Shown here one piece after another: positions 32,931-41,164 of a stretch of 64,000 nucleotides of DNA. Position numbers and translations under genes: made by a program. How positions within the stretch are numbered: the first letter of the stretch is position 1; each line of letters opens with the position of its first letter. The notes beneath the pieces were generated by a model. That model saw only the letters and a program-made list of their open reading frames with translations. It was not told the DNA's origin and searched no databases. Location: assembly GCA_044225825.1 (NCBI GenBank), contig JBGAIB010000006.1, forward strand, positions 248,001 through 312,000. The letters run 5' to 3'. This DNA is from Bog-950 sp044225825 (GTDB lineage: Bacteria > Bacteroidota > Bacteroidia > Chitinophagales > LD1).

Positions 32931-33110
32931 CCCGGGATTTCAAGGTTTCAACACTGCTTGTGCATGCTTGTGCAGGTTTTGTGACTGTGCACAAGTAAGG
33001 AAAGTTTTTATATGAAGTGTTTTGGTGTTAAAACCAACAAATCCCGAGGTTTTAAAAGCAGGCGTTTTACGATTTGTGCAGATTTGTGCGGTTGATTTTG
33101 AGGTGCACAA
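32931..33110. repeat. Duplicated TTGTGCA motif array
   Basis: The unit TTGTGCA, 3-base spacer, TTGTGCA/G, 13-base spacer, TGCACAA occurs at 32958-32994 and again at 33074-33110 with identical spacing. Each is preceded by a similar CCCG(G/A)G-type stretch (32931 and 33043), so a unit of about 115 bp was duplicated and has diverged except for the motifs. The second TTGTGCA and the TGCACAA of each unit can form a hairpin. Unknown function: candidate operator or small repeat element. Confidence 0.6.
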
Positions 33111-33433
33111 ATTGCTGAAATTTTAAAGTGTTTGAGGGCCGGGCATCATACTGCCATTAGTCAGCAGAGATTTCATTTTATGCCGGGTTGTAGTTTGGCT
33201 AAAGATTAAATTTCAGCGCTGGGGACTTAGTATTTCAACAGGTATGTCAAGGAACGATGGTCAGTGCGAAGATATACTAAAGGATTAATAGTTTCAAATA
33301 ATGGTTCATAATTAACAAAAATATTGCCTCGTGTTATCGCGTTGCAAACGCGAAGCTTAATCGTCACGCGTTGCAAACGCGCGACAGGTAATGACAGGCA
33401 TGGTGTAATTCTTAAAAATAGATTCGCAAGGTA
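33111..33433. other. Intergenic remainder without recognised gene
   Basis: Continuing to the end of the downstream T9SS gene, no coding frame with a start and family signal is visible on either strand. Only the two short palindromes at 33339-33381 stand out. Confidence 0.5.
33339..33381. repeat. Pair of GCGTTGCAAACGC palindromes
   Basis: GCGTTGCAAACGC at 33339-33351 and CGCGTTGCAAACGCG at 33367-33381, each a short stem around a GCA loop. They lie 53-95 bases beyond the stop of the convergent-side T9SS gene and may be REP-like elements or act in termination. Confidence 0.5.
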
Positions 33434-34780
33434 TTAGTACACTACCAATTTTAGCGCACTGCTCTTACCCGATTGTTTTACATGCAGTAGGTAGATACCT
33501 GCGTTTGGAGGGGCGGGAAATGCATTAGCTCCTATTGATTGCGTTTGCCATAGTAATTGACCGTTTACATTGTAGAGCGTTGCCTCGGATGGTGTTTGGC
33601 TTTGCGTTTGTATGGTAAAAAAATCCAGGTGCTTTACGGGATTAGGATACACCGTGTAATGTGGGTTGGTTTCAACTGGTAAGTCCACCTGTGTAGATCT
33701 GCTTGTATCCGTTTTGTAAATGCGTTCATCCAGCAGGGCTATCATCAGTATTTTGCCGTCACTTGTTTCAACAAATTGTTGTGCGCCGCGGTTGCTGAAA
33801 ATATCCAGTCCCAGGCCTTCTACATGCCGGTGCCAGTTAGTGGTTCCGGCTTTTGAAAAGAAAGTGCCGCCAGTATTCATGGTATTTGAAAAGGAAGCAT
33901 AGCGGTCGCCGTTTTTTGCAAAGTGCACGGAAGTTAGTGGGGCATCGCTCCACCACATGCCCGTATTTTTAATTTGATAGCGCTGCCACTTATCGTTGTT
34001 GATTGCCTGATCGATATGCTTAACCAGATTAAGCCCAACTGATGTATTAATAGCGGCACCCTCGAAACTGAAATAAAGGGAATCATCCGGTGAAACAGAA
34101 AGTCCGGTTGGTTTTACTACCTGAAAGGTATCGTTAACGGCGTTCTGCCCATCGAAATATATGGAAATATGGTTCCATTGCTGGCCTTCGTTGTCGCTGT
34201 AAAACAAACCTCCATTACCCGTGCTGAAATCATCGGCCATGGCGGCGTAGATGCGGCCATTTTTATCGGCGGTTATGCCAAAGCAGGCGGTATAAATGCC
34301 TAAACCGGCGTTGCGTTGTAGCCAGGTGTTACCGTTGTCATCACTAAAGTAAATACCTCCGCCAACAAAACCATTCTGGTCAATGGAACCGCTGCCCGCC
34401 AGTAAATGGCCGTTAGGTAGCTGAACGAATTTAGTAATAGGATAGCTGTTGTTAAGGGTTATTGAATCCCAGCTATTACCGAGATCGGAACTACGGTAAA
34501 TTTTGCCTTTACCTCCCGCGTACAGATATTGGTTGCTGAAGTGCAGGGCCGTAATGTCGGGATTGGTAAAAGCGGTGTCGAAGGTATACGCCTGGTTAAG
34601 GCTGCGCATTAGTCCGGAGGTTGTGGCAGCAAACACTACGCTATCACCCATCAGGGCTAAGGATGTTTTAGGCCCGCCGGGAAATTCGTGGGTAGTAAGC
34701 CAGAATTGCTGAGCGCTTACCATTGGTAACGAGGCTATATAGAATAGGCATACAGCCAACAGGCTTATTGCTTTGCGCAT
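33434..34780 (-). CDS. Secreted BNR/sialidase-like beta-propeller with T9SS domain
   Basis: I chose ATG 34780, giving 448 aa with a clear signal peptide (MRKAISLLAVCLFYIASLPMVSA); the longer reading adds 69 residues with no signal. Repeats such as IYRSSDLGNSWDSI, IYFSDDNGNTWLQR and FYSDNEGQQWNHI carry the Asp-box S-x-D-x-G-x-T/S-W of BNR propellers (sialidases, photosystem-stability-like folds). The C-terminal 75 residues (YTVYPNPVKHLDFFTI, LYNVNGQLL, APPNAGIYLLHVKQ) are a type A T9SS domain. No sialidase catalytic arginine triad can be assigned, so it may be a binding or structural surface protein. Confidence 0.82.
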   Translation of the reverse strand: MRKAISLLAVCLFYIASLPMVSAQQFWLTTHEFPGGPKTSLALMGDSVVFAATTSGLMRSLNQAYTFDTAFTNPDITALHFSNQYLYAGGKGKIYRSSDLGNSWDSITLNNSYPITKFVQLPNGHLLAGSGSIDQNGFVGGGIYFSDDNGNTWLQRNAGLGIYTACFGITADKNGRIYAAMADDFSTGNGGLFYSDNEGQQWNHISIYFDGQNAVNDTFQVVKPTGLSVSPDDSLYFSFEGAAINTSVGLNLVKHIDQAINNDKWQRYQIKNTGMWWSDAPLTSVHFAKNGDRYASFSNTMNTGGTFFSKAGTTNWHRHVEGLGLDIFSNRGAQQFVETSDGKILMIALLDERIYKTDTSRSTQVDLPVETNPHYTVYPNPVKHLDFFTIQTQSQTPSEATLYNVNGQLLWQTQSIGANAFPAPPNAGIYLLHVKQSGKSSALKLVVY

Positions 34781-34902
34781 AATGGGTATTAGATTTTGGA
34801 ACGGTTCGCTATCGCTGAACAGCATAACCGCTGTAAATGTATATAATTTGATGCTTATAGGAAACGAGGTAAGGACTGGATAGGTTGCCTGAAGCGGTGA
34901 GT

Positions 34903-35063
34903 TTGTCATTCTGAACGTAGCTTGCGTAGTAAAGAATCCCCACCACAAAATGCTATACCTTGCCGTAATCGCAAGGTTGGTATACATGTGTGGGAGATCC
35001 CCGTCTGACCAAGCCGGGCAGGCTTCGCCTCTGTTTATTCAGCGGAATTGCTCAGGATGACAA
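34903..35063. repeat. MITE-like inverted-repeat element
   Basis: TTGTCATTCTGA at 34903-34914 and TCAGGATGACAA at 35052-35063 are inverted copies with one mismatch. Inside, GAATCCCCACCACA and TGTGTGGGAGATCCC continue the pairing and CCTTGC/GCAAGG forms a tip, so the 161 bp can fold into a long hairpin. The ends resemble a dispersed Bacteroidota repeat type (TGTCATTCTGA...). No coding frame inside. It sits directly after purM and may act as its terminator. Confidence 0.65.
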
Positions 35064-35072
35064 GAAGAGCAC

Positions 35073-36236
35073 TTAATTATAAACGAACTCGCCGTGGTGG
35101 TTTGTGAGGTGCACTTCGTTTTTGTCGCTGGCTTCCACATGGCCTATTACCTGTGCTGCAATGCCGAAAGATTCAGCCACATCAATCACCAGTGAAGCAT
35201 AGTTGGCATCGATGTAAACTTCCATGCGGGTACCGCAGTTCAGCACCTTGAACATTTCCTTCCAACTGGTGCCGCTTTCTTTTTGTATCAGTTCAAAAAT
35301 GGGAGGGATGGGTAGCAGATGATTTTTTACAATGCGCAGGTTCTCGATATAATGCAGCACTTTGGTATGTGCACCGCCGGTGCAATTTACCAAACCGTGA
35401 ATTTGACCGGGGATGGTTTCAAGTAACTTCTTTAGTACCGGCACATAGGTGCGGGTAGGGGAGAGGAGGGCCTGGCCAACGTTCAACGGCGTACCTTCTA
35501 AAGGATCGGTCAGCTTTTTGCTGCCGCTGTAAACAAGGTTAGCAGGTGTAACGGCATCAAAGCTCTCGGGGTATTTTTCGGCATACTGCTTATGCAATAC
35601 ATCGTGGCGGGCACTGGTTAAACCGTTGCTGCTGATGCCGCTGTTGTAGGCAGTTTCGTAGGTGGATTGTCCGTAACTGGCAAGACCCACAATTACATCG
35701 CCGGGTTTAATGTTTTTGGTAAGCACCAGGTTGTCCTTCTTCATGCGCACGGTCATGGTTGCGTCTACCGTAGTAGTGCGCACGCAATCGCCCAGGTCGG
35801 CCGTTTCGCCGCCCATCAGGTGCACGTTTACCCCCTGCTGTTGCAGGCGGTCCATAAACAATTTGCCGCCCTTGATTATTTCGGCAATAACCTCGCCGGT
35901 AATCAGGTGCTTGTTGCGGTTAATGATGGAGGTATACAGGAAGTTATCTACGGCACCCACACAGGCCAGGTCGTCCAGGTTCATTACCATAGCATCTACC
36001 GCAATGCCCTGCCATACGCTGATGTCGCCGGTTTCCTTCCAATACAAATACGCCAATATGGATTTAGTGCCTGAACCATCGGAACTCATTACATTACACC
36101 AGGCCTCATCGTTGCCCATGTAATCGGGGTAAATTTTGCAGAAGGCTTTTGGATACAGGCCGTGGTAGAGGTCTTTTACCGCTGCATGCACTTCTTCTTT
36201 TCCGGCACTAACTCCGCGCTGTTCGTATTTTTCCAT
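35073..36236 (-). CDS. purM: Phosphoribosylformylglycinamidine cyclo-ligase
   Basis: A 387-aa AIR synthetase of purine synthesis: FGAM plus ATP gives aminoimidazole ribotide. This is the longer Bacteroidota form. Motifs: SSDGSGTKSILA (ATP/substrate site), NLDDLACVGAVDNF with the metal aspartates, and MGGETADLGD. It ends with NCTGGAHTK and the ATP-binding C-terminal domain. The length is normal for the group. The start at 36236 follows the DAHP synthase stop by 6 bases, so purM is third in an rpe-like/aro/purM operon. All three use products of the pentose phosphate pathway (PRPP, E4P). Confidence 0.9.
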   Translation of the reverse strand: MEKYEQRGVSAGKEEVHAAVKDLYHGLYPKAFCKIYPDYMGNDEAWCNVMSSDGSGTKSILAYLYWKETGDISVWQGIAVDAMVMNLDDLACVGAVDNFLYTSIINRNKHLITGEVIAEIIKGGKLFMDRLQQQGVNVHLMGGETADLGDCVRTTTVDATMTVRMKKDNLVLTKNIKPGDVIVGLASYGQSTYETAYNSGISSNGLTSARHDVLHKQYAEKYPESFDAVTPANLVYSGSKKLTDPLEGTPLNVGQALLSPTRTYVPVLKKLLETIPGQIHGLVNCTGGAHTKVLHYIENLRIVKNHLLPIPPIFELIQKESGTSWKEMFKVLNCGTRMEVYIDANYASLVIDVAESFGIAAQVIGHVEASDKNEVHLTNHHGEFVYN

Positions 36237-36242
36237 GGGTTG

Positions 36243-37238
36243 TTACACAAGTTTATAACCTACTGCCTCAGCTACTTTTTGCAGACTGGCATACAGTTGG
36301 CGGAATTCATCAAAGTTCAATTGCTGGTCGGCATCACTCTTTGCCACTTTAGGATTCGGGTGACTTTCAATCAACAGGCCATCAATACCCATAGCTACAC
36401 AAGCGCGGGCCAAATCGGGCACGCCATAAGCATAACCAATGGCATGGCTGGGGTCCAGTATCACGGGCAGGTTGGTGTATTGCTTTAACCAGGCTACACC
36501 GCAAAGGTCCAGCGTAAAACGTGTTTTAGTTTCGAACGTGCGGATACCGCGCTCGCAGAGGATGACGTTGGCATTGCCGCCGCTAAGGATAAACTCGGCT
36601 GCCTGCACAAACTCCTGCAGGGTAGTGCCAAAGCCACGCTTCAGCAATACCGGTTTGCGGGTTTTACCGCACTTGCGCAGTATGCCGTGGTCGTACATAC
36701 TTTTGGCACCTATTTGAATAATATCGGCGTATTCAATCACCTCATCAGCATGCGTGCTATCGCGTACTTCGGTAATAATTTGTAGGCCGTATTTGCTGCG
36801 CATTTTATCCAGCAGCTTTAAACCTTCCAAACCTAAACCCTGAAAGGTATACGGACTTGTGCGCGGTTTATAAGCACCGGCACGCAGCACTTTTACGCCT
36901 AATTCCATGCAAAGCTGCGCTGCCTGTTCAATTTGCTCTTCGCTCTCCACACTGCAGGGACCGGTAATAACAATACTGTTGTTGCTGCTGCCGCCTATTA
37001 CAGTATTGCCGATGGCAACACTGCGTTTACCATTCATATAGGCTTTACCGGCTAACTGTATATCGGTTTCGGTAACAAACACGGCATCGGCCTTGCTTTG
37101 CAGTTCGGCATCGGCACTTTTTAACTTGCTGGGAGTAACCAGCACCCAGGTGCCGTTTTGGAACAACACCGATTGGTATTTAACGGCCAAAGCTTCTGCT
37201 TCGGCCTGGGTAATATCCTTCTTTAAATGAACTATCAT
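36243..37238 (-). CDS. aroF: 3-deoxy-7-phosphoheptulonate synthase (DAHP synthase, type I-beta)
   Basis: A 331-aa first enzyme of the shikimate pathway: PEP plus erythrose 4-phosphate gives DAHP. Residues 1-70 are a small ferredoxin-like N-terminal domain (MIVHLKKDITQAEAEAL); residues 85-331 are the TIM barrel with ITGPCSVES, GVKVLRAGAYKPRTSPY, QIGAKSMYD, LLKRGFG and the metal/substrate motif PSHAIGYA. The N-terminal domain is typical of class I-beta-D enzymes and can mediate feedback inhibition. Translation is coupled to the upstream gene through the overlapping TGATG at 37238. The symbol is a family-level choice. Confidence 0.93.
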   Translation of the reverse strand: MIVHLKKDITQAEAEALAVKYQSVLFQNGTWVLVTPSKLKSADAELQSKADAVFVTETDIQLAGKAYMNGKRSVAIGNTVIGGSSNNSIVITGPCSVESEEQIEQAAQLCMELGVKVLRAGAYKPRTSPYTFQGLGLEGLKLLDKMRSKYGLQIITEVRDSTHADEVIEYADIIQIGAKSMYDHGILRKCGKTRKPVLLKRGFGTTLQEFVQAAEFILSGGNANVILCERGIRTFETKTRFTLDLCGVAWLKQYTNLPVILDPSHAIGYAYGVPDLARACVAMGIDGLLIESHPNPKVAKSDADQQLNFDEFRQLYASLQKVAEAVGYKLV

Positions 37239-38245
37239 CAGGCGCGCGTTAATTGATTGAGTAAAACAGCCCCCTGTAAGCGGTTTTGGCTATCTACTAC
37301 CGGCAAAAATAGCACAATAAAGTGCAGGTTGTTCAGCAGGCGCAGCATACCATGCAGGGGCGTTGAACCGGTTATACTCACCGGCTTTTTGTTGATCAGG
37401 TTATCGGTAGATACGGCATTCAGGTTATCCATATGCCTTAGCAGGGCACGGCGGATATCGGCATTGCTTACAATGCCCGCCAGTTTGTTTTCGGCATCGG
37501 TAACAAGCACAAAGCCCAAGCCAAATTTTTCGATGGTTTGCAGGCATTGATTAAAAGTGAGCCCTACTTCTGGCAGCACGGGCAGGTAGTTTACCGGTGT
37601 GGCAAAATCCTGCACCAGGTAGGGTTCGCGGTTTTCGGCAGTTGGGCCTTTGTGCAGGCTTAGCATGCCCGCCCCCAGCGATTCGTGGTTCATCAGGTAG
37701 CTGCCCGATACTACGCTATGAACACCCAACACACGGAGGATATACGCTACATCGGCATCCACACCACCATCTACATGCAGTTGCTTATGCGGGTAGCGGT
37801 TTTTAAAGTCGATGATCTTCTTAAAATTTTCCTTACGGAACTTACCACCGCTTTCGCCGGGTATGGTGGCCATTATCAGCACAAAATCAAAATCGGTAGC
37901 TTGTTCAAATATCCCGATACCGGTGCCGGAACTTAGGGCAAGGCCCCATTGGGTTGCGCCACCTTTTGGTAAAGCAGGTATTGCCTTCAGGTTTTCGTAT
38001 TGGAGGCACACGTAATCCACCTTTAGCTCCTCAATCAACTCAAAGTACTTTTCAGGGTTTGAGGTTATCAGATGAAGGTCGATAGGTGTATGGGTAAGGG
38101 TGCGAATAGTGCGGATATCATCAAAAACGGCGGGATTATCCTTGCAGTCCACATGCAGCATATCGATGTTATACGCCTCCAGTTCCCGAACCAGTTGTTC
38201 CAGGTTTTTGCCGTTGTTGGAGTAAATGGATGCCGATAGTTTCAT
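37238..38245 (-). CDS. Ribulose-phosphate 3-epimerase domain fused to CBS pair
   Basis: A 335-aa fusion. Residues 1-205 are an RPE TIM barrel: SAS near the N-terminus, metal ligands His31 and Asp33 (HVD), His58 (DLHL), the loop PGESGGKF (131-136 region) replacing PGFGGQ, and Asp159 in VDGGVD. All catalytic residues seem retained, so interconversion of ribulose and xylulose 5-phosphates is likely. Residues about 215-335 hold two CBS motifs (FGLGFVLVTDAENKLAGIVS and FLPVVDSQNRLQGAV), which usually bind adenosine nucleotides and control enzyme activity. It is the first gene of a coupled operon with DAHP synthase and purM, suggesting control of erythrose 4-phosphate or PRPP supply; that link is inference. 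Confidence 0.82.
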   Translation of the reverse strand: MKLSASIYSNNGKNLEQLVRELEAYNIDMLHVDCKDNPAVFDDIRTIRTLTHTPIDLHLITSNPEKYFELIEELKVDYVCLQYENLKAIPALPKGGATQWGLALSSGTGIGIFEQATDFDFVLIMATIPGESGGKFRKENFKKIIDFKNRYPHKQLHVDGGVDADVAYILRVLGVHSVVSGSYLMNHESLGAGMLSLHKGPTAENREPYLVQDFATPVNYLPVLPEVGLTFNQCLQTIEKFGLGFVLVTDAENKLAGIVSNADIRRALLRHMDNLNAVSTDNLINKKPVSITGSTPLHGMLRLLNNLHFIVLFLPVVDSQNRLQGAVLLNQLTRA

Positions 38246-38322
38246 GTGCTAATACTGTTTGCCGCCGTTGTTTTGTAGCACAGCCGGCAGGCACAAGCTA
38301 AATAATGGGTGAAGGAAGGAAA

Positions 38323-40206
38323 TTACTCCAAATCGTACTGCAACTTCAACAAGTTACTGTAGATGCCGTTCTCCAGTTCGCTTAACTGGTCGTGCGTGCC
38401 CTGCTCCACAATTTTACCCTTATTAATCACCAAAATAACATCCGCTTCGCGAATGGTACTCAGGCGGTGCGCAATAATAAAGGTTGTACGGTTCTTCATC
38501 AACTCATCCAGGGCATCTTTTACCAACTTCTCGCTTTCGCTATCGAGCGCCGAAGTAGCTTCGTCGAGGATCAGAATTTTAGGATCGCGCAGGATGGCAC
38601 GTGCAATGGCAATCCGTTGTTTTTGACCGCCGCTTAGTTTAACGCCGCGTTCGCCTACCACCGTATCCAGTTTATCGGGAAAGGTTTCGATAAAATTCCA
38701 GGCATTGGCACGCTGGGCTGCGCTTTTAATTTCAGCGTCGGTAGCATCCGTTTTACCATAGGCGATATTATCGCGTATGGTGCCACCAAACAGAATGGTA
38801 TCCTGCGGCACGGTGCCAAAGTTTTTGCGCAGGGCCGTGATGTTATACTCCTGCAGGCGCTTACCGTCAATGAGGATTTCGCCGCTATCGAACGGATACA
38901 TGCCTGCTAACAGTTTAACGATGGTTGATTTGCCGGAACCGCTGGGGCCCACCAAAGCAATTTTTTGACCTGCATCTACATTAAAACTCAGGCCCTGGAA
39001 CAATTGCACATCGCGGCGCGAAGGATAGGCAAAATGTACATCGCGGTATTCCACATGACCTTTGATAGGGCTGTTGAGTGCTTCATCAGCAATTTTGGTT
39101 TCGCTGTGCTCGTCCAGTATTTCGTTGATGCGCTCGCTGGCACCTATAGTTTTTTGCAACACGGTATAGCTTTCGCTTAAGCCAGCCAGGGAGCTGCCAA
39201 TAAAGATGGTGAGGAAGAAGAACTCGATTAGCTGCCCCATGGTAAGGTGGTTGTTAGCTACCTCGCTTAAACCTGCATACGTTAGTGCCACAATTGCCCC
39301 GAACATTACAAAGATGATGAACGACACAAAGCCTGCGCGGTATTTAGCCGCGTGCATACCAATGGCCGCTACACTTTTATTGATAAAGCCATAGCGGCGG
39401 GTTTCATAAGCTTCGTTGGTAAAGGCTTTTACCACGTCAACACTCTGGAAGGTTTCTTCAACAATCGTATTGCTTTCGGCAAGCTCGTCCTGCGCCTTGC
39501 GCGAAATTTTGCGGATAAAGCGGCCAAACAGCACGGCTGAAACTATAAGTACCGGCAGAATGGCCAGGATGATGAGCGTAAGCTTAACCGATACTTTTAA
39601 AAGCAGCGGAATACAAACGATGGGTAACACCAACTGCCTTACAAAAAAGGCTAATTGGTTGGAAAGTGAATCCTGCAGTTGCGAAACATCGGAAGAGATG
39701 CGGGAGGTAAGGTTACCAACACGGTTCTCCTCGAAGAAGCGCACAGGTAGGGTTATGATTTTCTCGTACAAGGTGCGGCGGATGGCCGACATGGCATTTT
39801 GGCCTACATATTCGAACAGATAAATGCGGAAGTAGGAGAGAACCGCCTGCAGCAATAAAATACCACCCAGCAGAAAGCCGATGTCCTTTAGCTTTTCGGG
39901 ATTGATTTGCGATTTGTAGCCATTGATGAGGTCGGTGGCTTGTTTTACTTTTTCATCGCTGGTTAGCGTAGAAGTAAGTACACTGAGCACCTTTTCGATC
40001 GCATCTTTAGCTGGCAGGGCTGCATCAATTAATTTGCCGAAGCCGCCCGGAATAAAGGATACCACACCTGAGGAAACCACCAGGCAAACCATACCGATAA
40101 TAAACTGCCACTTATAAGGTAAAATGAAGCGGTAAATACGCAGGGCATGCGAAATTTGCTTCGGGTTTAGTTTTTTGGGCTTTACAGCCTCTTTATTATC
40201 CGACAT
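38323..40206 (-). CDS. ABC transporter, fused membrane and ATPase domains (MsbA-like)
   Basis: A 627-aa half-transporter starting at ATG 40206 (MSDNKEAVKPKKLNPK); a TTG nine bases upstream is less likely. Residues about 30-340 hold six transmembrane helices with an enlarged insertion between helices 1 and 2 (about residues 60-115). The ATPase has Walker A GPSGSGKST (about 420), signature LSGGQKQR, and Walker B ILILDEATSALD with H-loop IIAHRLST. This is the MsbA/LmrA type, which moves lipids or drugs out as a homodimer. Substrate unknown. It is a single gene, with the rpe-like operon downstream on the same strand. Confidence 0.92.
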   Translation of the reverse strand: MSDNKEAVKPKKLNPKQISHALRIYRFILPYKWQFIIGMVCLVVSSGVVSFIPGGFGKLIDAALPAKDAIEKVLSVLTSTLTSDEKVKQATDLINGYKSQINPEKLKDIGFLLGGILLLQAVLSYFRIYLFEYVGQNAMSAIRRTLYEKIITLPVRFFEENRVGNLTSRISSDVSQLQDSLSNQLAFFVRQLVLPIVCIPLLLKVSVKLTLIILAILPVLIVSAVLFGRFIRKISRKAQDELAESNTIVEETFQSVDVVKAFTNEAYETRRYGFINKSVAAIGMHAAKYRAGFVSFIIFVMFGAIVALTYAGLSEVANNHLTMGQLIEFFFLTIFIGSSLAGLSESYTVLQKTIGASERINEILDEHSETKIADEALNSPIKGHVEYRDVHFAYPSRRDVQLFQGLSFNVDAGQKIALVGPSGSGKSTIVKLLAGMYPFDSGEILIDGKRLQEYNITALRKNFGTVPQDTILFGGTIRDNIAYGKTDATDAEIKSAAQRANAWNFIETFPDKLDTVVGERGVKLSGGQKQRIAIARAILRDPKILILDEATSALDSESEKLVKDALDELMKNRTTFIIAHRLSTIREADVILVINKGKIVEQGTHDQLSELENGIYSNLLKLQYDLE

Positions 40207-40329
40207 CGCGCGCAAAAATAGGATTCAAACAATGTGTAGGGCTATAAAAATGTTAAGCCTCCCTTGTAGTCGTTTGAAAGCCCCGAATATTGCCACGGGG
40301 TGCAGGAAAAAGTCATCATACCTGCAAGG

Positions 40330-41004
40330 CTAAGGCTTACAGAAGCGGTAGATACGCCTTGCCGTGCCGTTATACGTAATTTCGGCCAGATAGAAACCTG
40401 CAGGGTAGTTCTCAAACGGCAGGTTGGTATCGCCTGCTAACTGCCGGTTAATCAGTTCGCGCCCCTGGAGGTCGAAAATCCTTACGCGGTTAAGGTTAAC
40501 GTAACCATCGTTCTGTTCGATATTCAGCAGATTTTGCCGGTAATACAGGCGCAGGTGTGGATCGGTTAGCTCATCCAGGCCGGTATGGTCAACCACTATA
40601 ATCTGTTTAATGATGCTATCGTGGGCTAAGCCACCGGTATTGGCTACCGGCCAAACCACCAGAATATCAGGCCCTACCAGGTAATAGGCCGGTGTTATAA
40701 CTGCTATCAGGGTAATAGGCAGCGAATCGCCGGCAGCGAGGTTAAGGCCCTGGTTAAGTAGCGGATTGGGAAAGATGTTCTGGTTTACGTTCAGGATGCC
40801 ATTGATTTTTAATTTAAAGGCAACTGTATCGGTATAAGGTGATACGTCGTTGTTTTTAAGATAGGTATTTATAAACAGGGTATCGCCCAAAAACAGGGTG
40901 TCCTTTGAAAAGGTGGTGGCTCCAAAGCCCAGGGAACTTTGGCCTTGCGCCAGTGCACAAAAGCTAATTAATAGCAGCAGCAGGGGTATACGTACGCTTC
41001 TCAT
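40330..41004 (-). CDS. Small secreted T9SS cargo protein
   Basis: A 224-aa protein with a signal peptide (MRSVRIPLLLLLISFCALAQG) and a short, single Ig-like/CARDB-like body (KDTLFLGDTLFINTYLKNND, 35-140). The C-terminal half ends VRIFDLQGRELIN...YPAGFYLAEITYNG, a shortened T9SS-type sorting domain. The small size and lack of catalytic motif suggest a structural or ligand-binding role. The upstream region shares the 160-bp gap with the divergent TPR-like gene. On the minus strand a TATCTTGG -7-like box precedes the start. Confidence 0.75.
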   Translation of the reverse strand: MRSVRIPLLLLLISFCALAQGQSSLGFGATTFSKDTLFLGDTLFINTYLKNNDVSPYTDTVAFKLKINGILNVNQNIFPNPLLNQGLNLAAGDSLPITLIAVITPAYYLVGPDILVVWPVANTGGLAHDSIIKQIIVVDHTGLDELTDPHLRLYYRQNLLNIEQNDGYVNLNRVRIFDLQGRELINRQLAGDTNLPFENYPAGFYLAEITYNGTARRIYRFCKP

Positions 41005-41121
41005 TATGCCTATTTATTAAACCAAGATAGACCGTGGCGGTTAAAGGTTGTGTTTAATATGTTCAAAAACTAACGCGGTTAAGGTGCAACGCGCCGGGTG
41101 TTTGACCTATCTTGACAGATA

Positions 41122-41147
41122 GCCAAGCGGTTTTACCACCGCTTGGC
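41122..41147. promoter_or_regulatory. 10-bp perfect hairpin upstream of the split gene
   Basis: GCCAAGCGGT, loop TTTACC, ACCGCTTGGC. It lies 18 bases before the ATG of the gene at 41165 and has no T run on either strand, so it is not a terminator. It could shape translation of that gene or be a repeat. Confidence 0.4.
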
Positions 41148-41164
41148 GCTGAGAACCCTGCACT

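Noticed and set aside
41122..41147. Terminator of the small T9SS gene or of an upstream transcript
   Set aside because: No T run follows the hairpin on either strand, and both neighbours start, not end, on this side.
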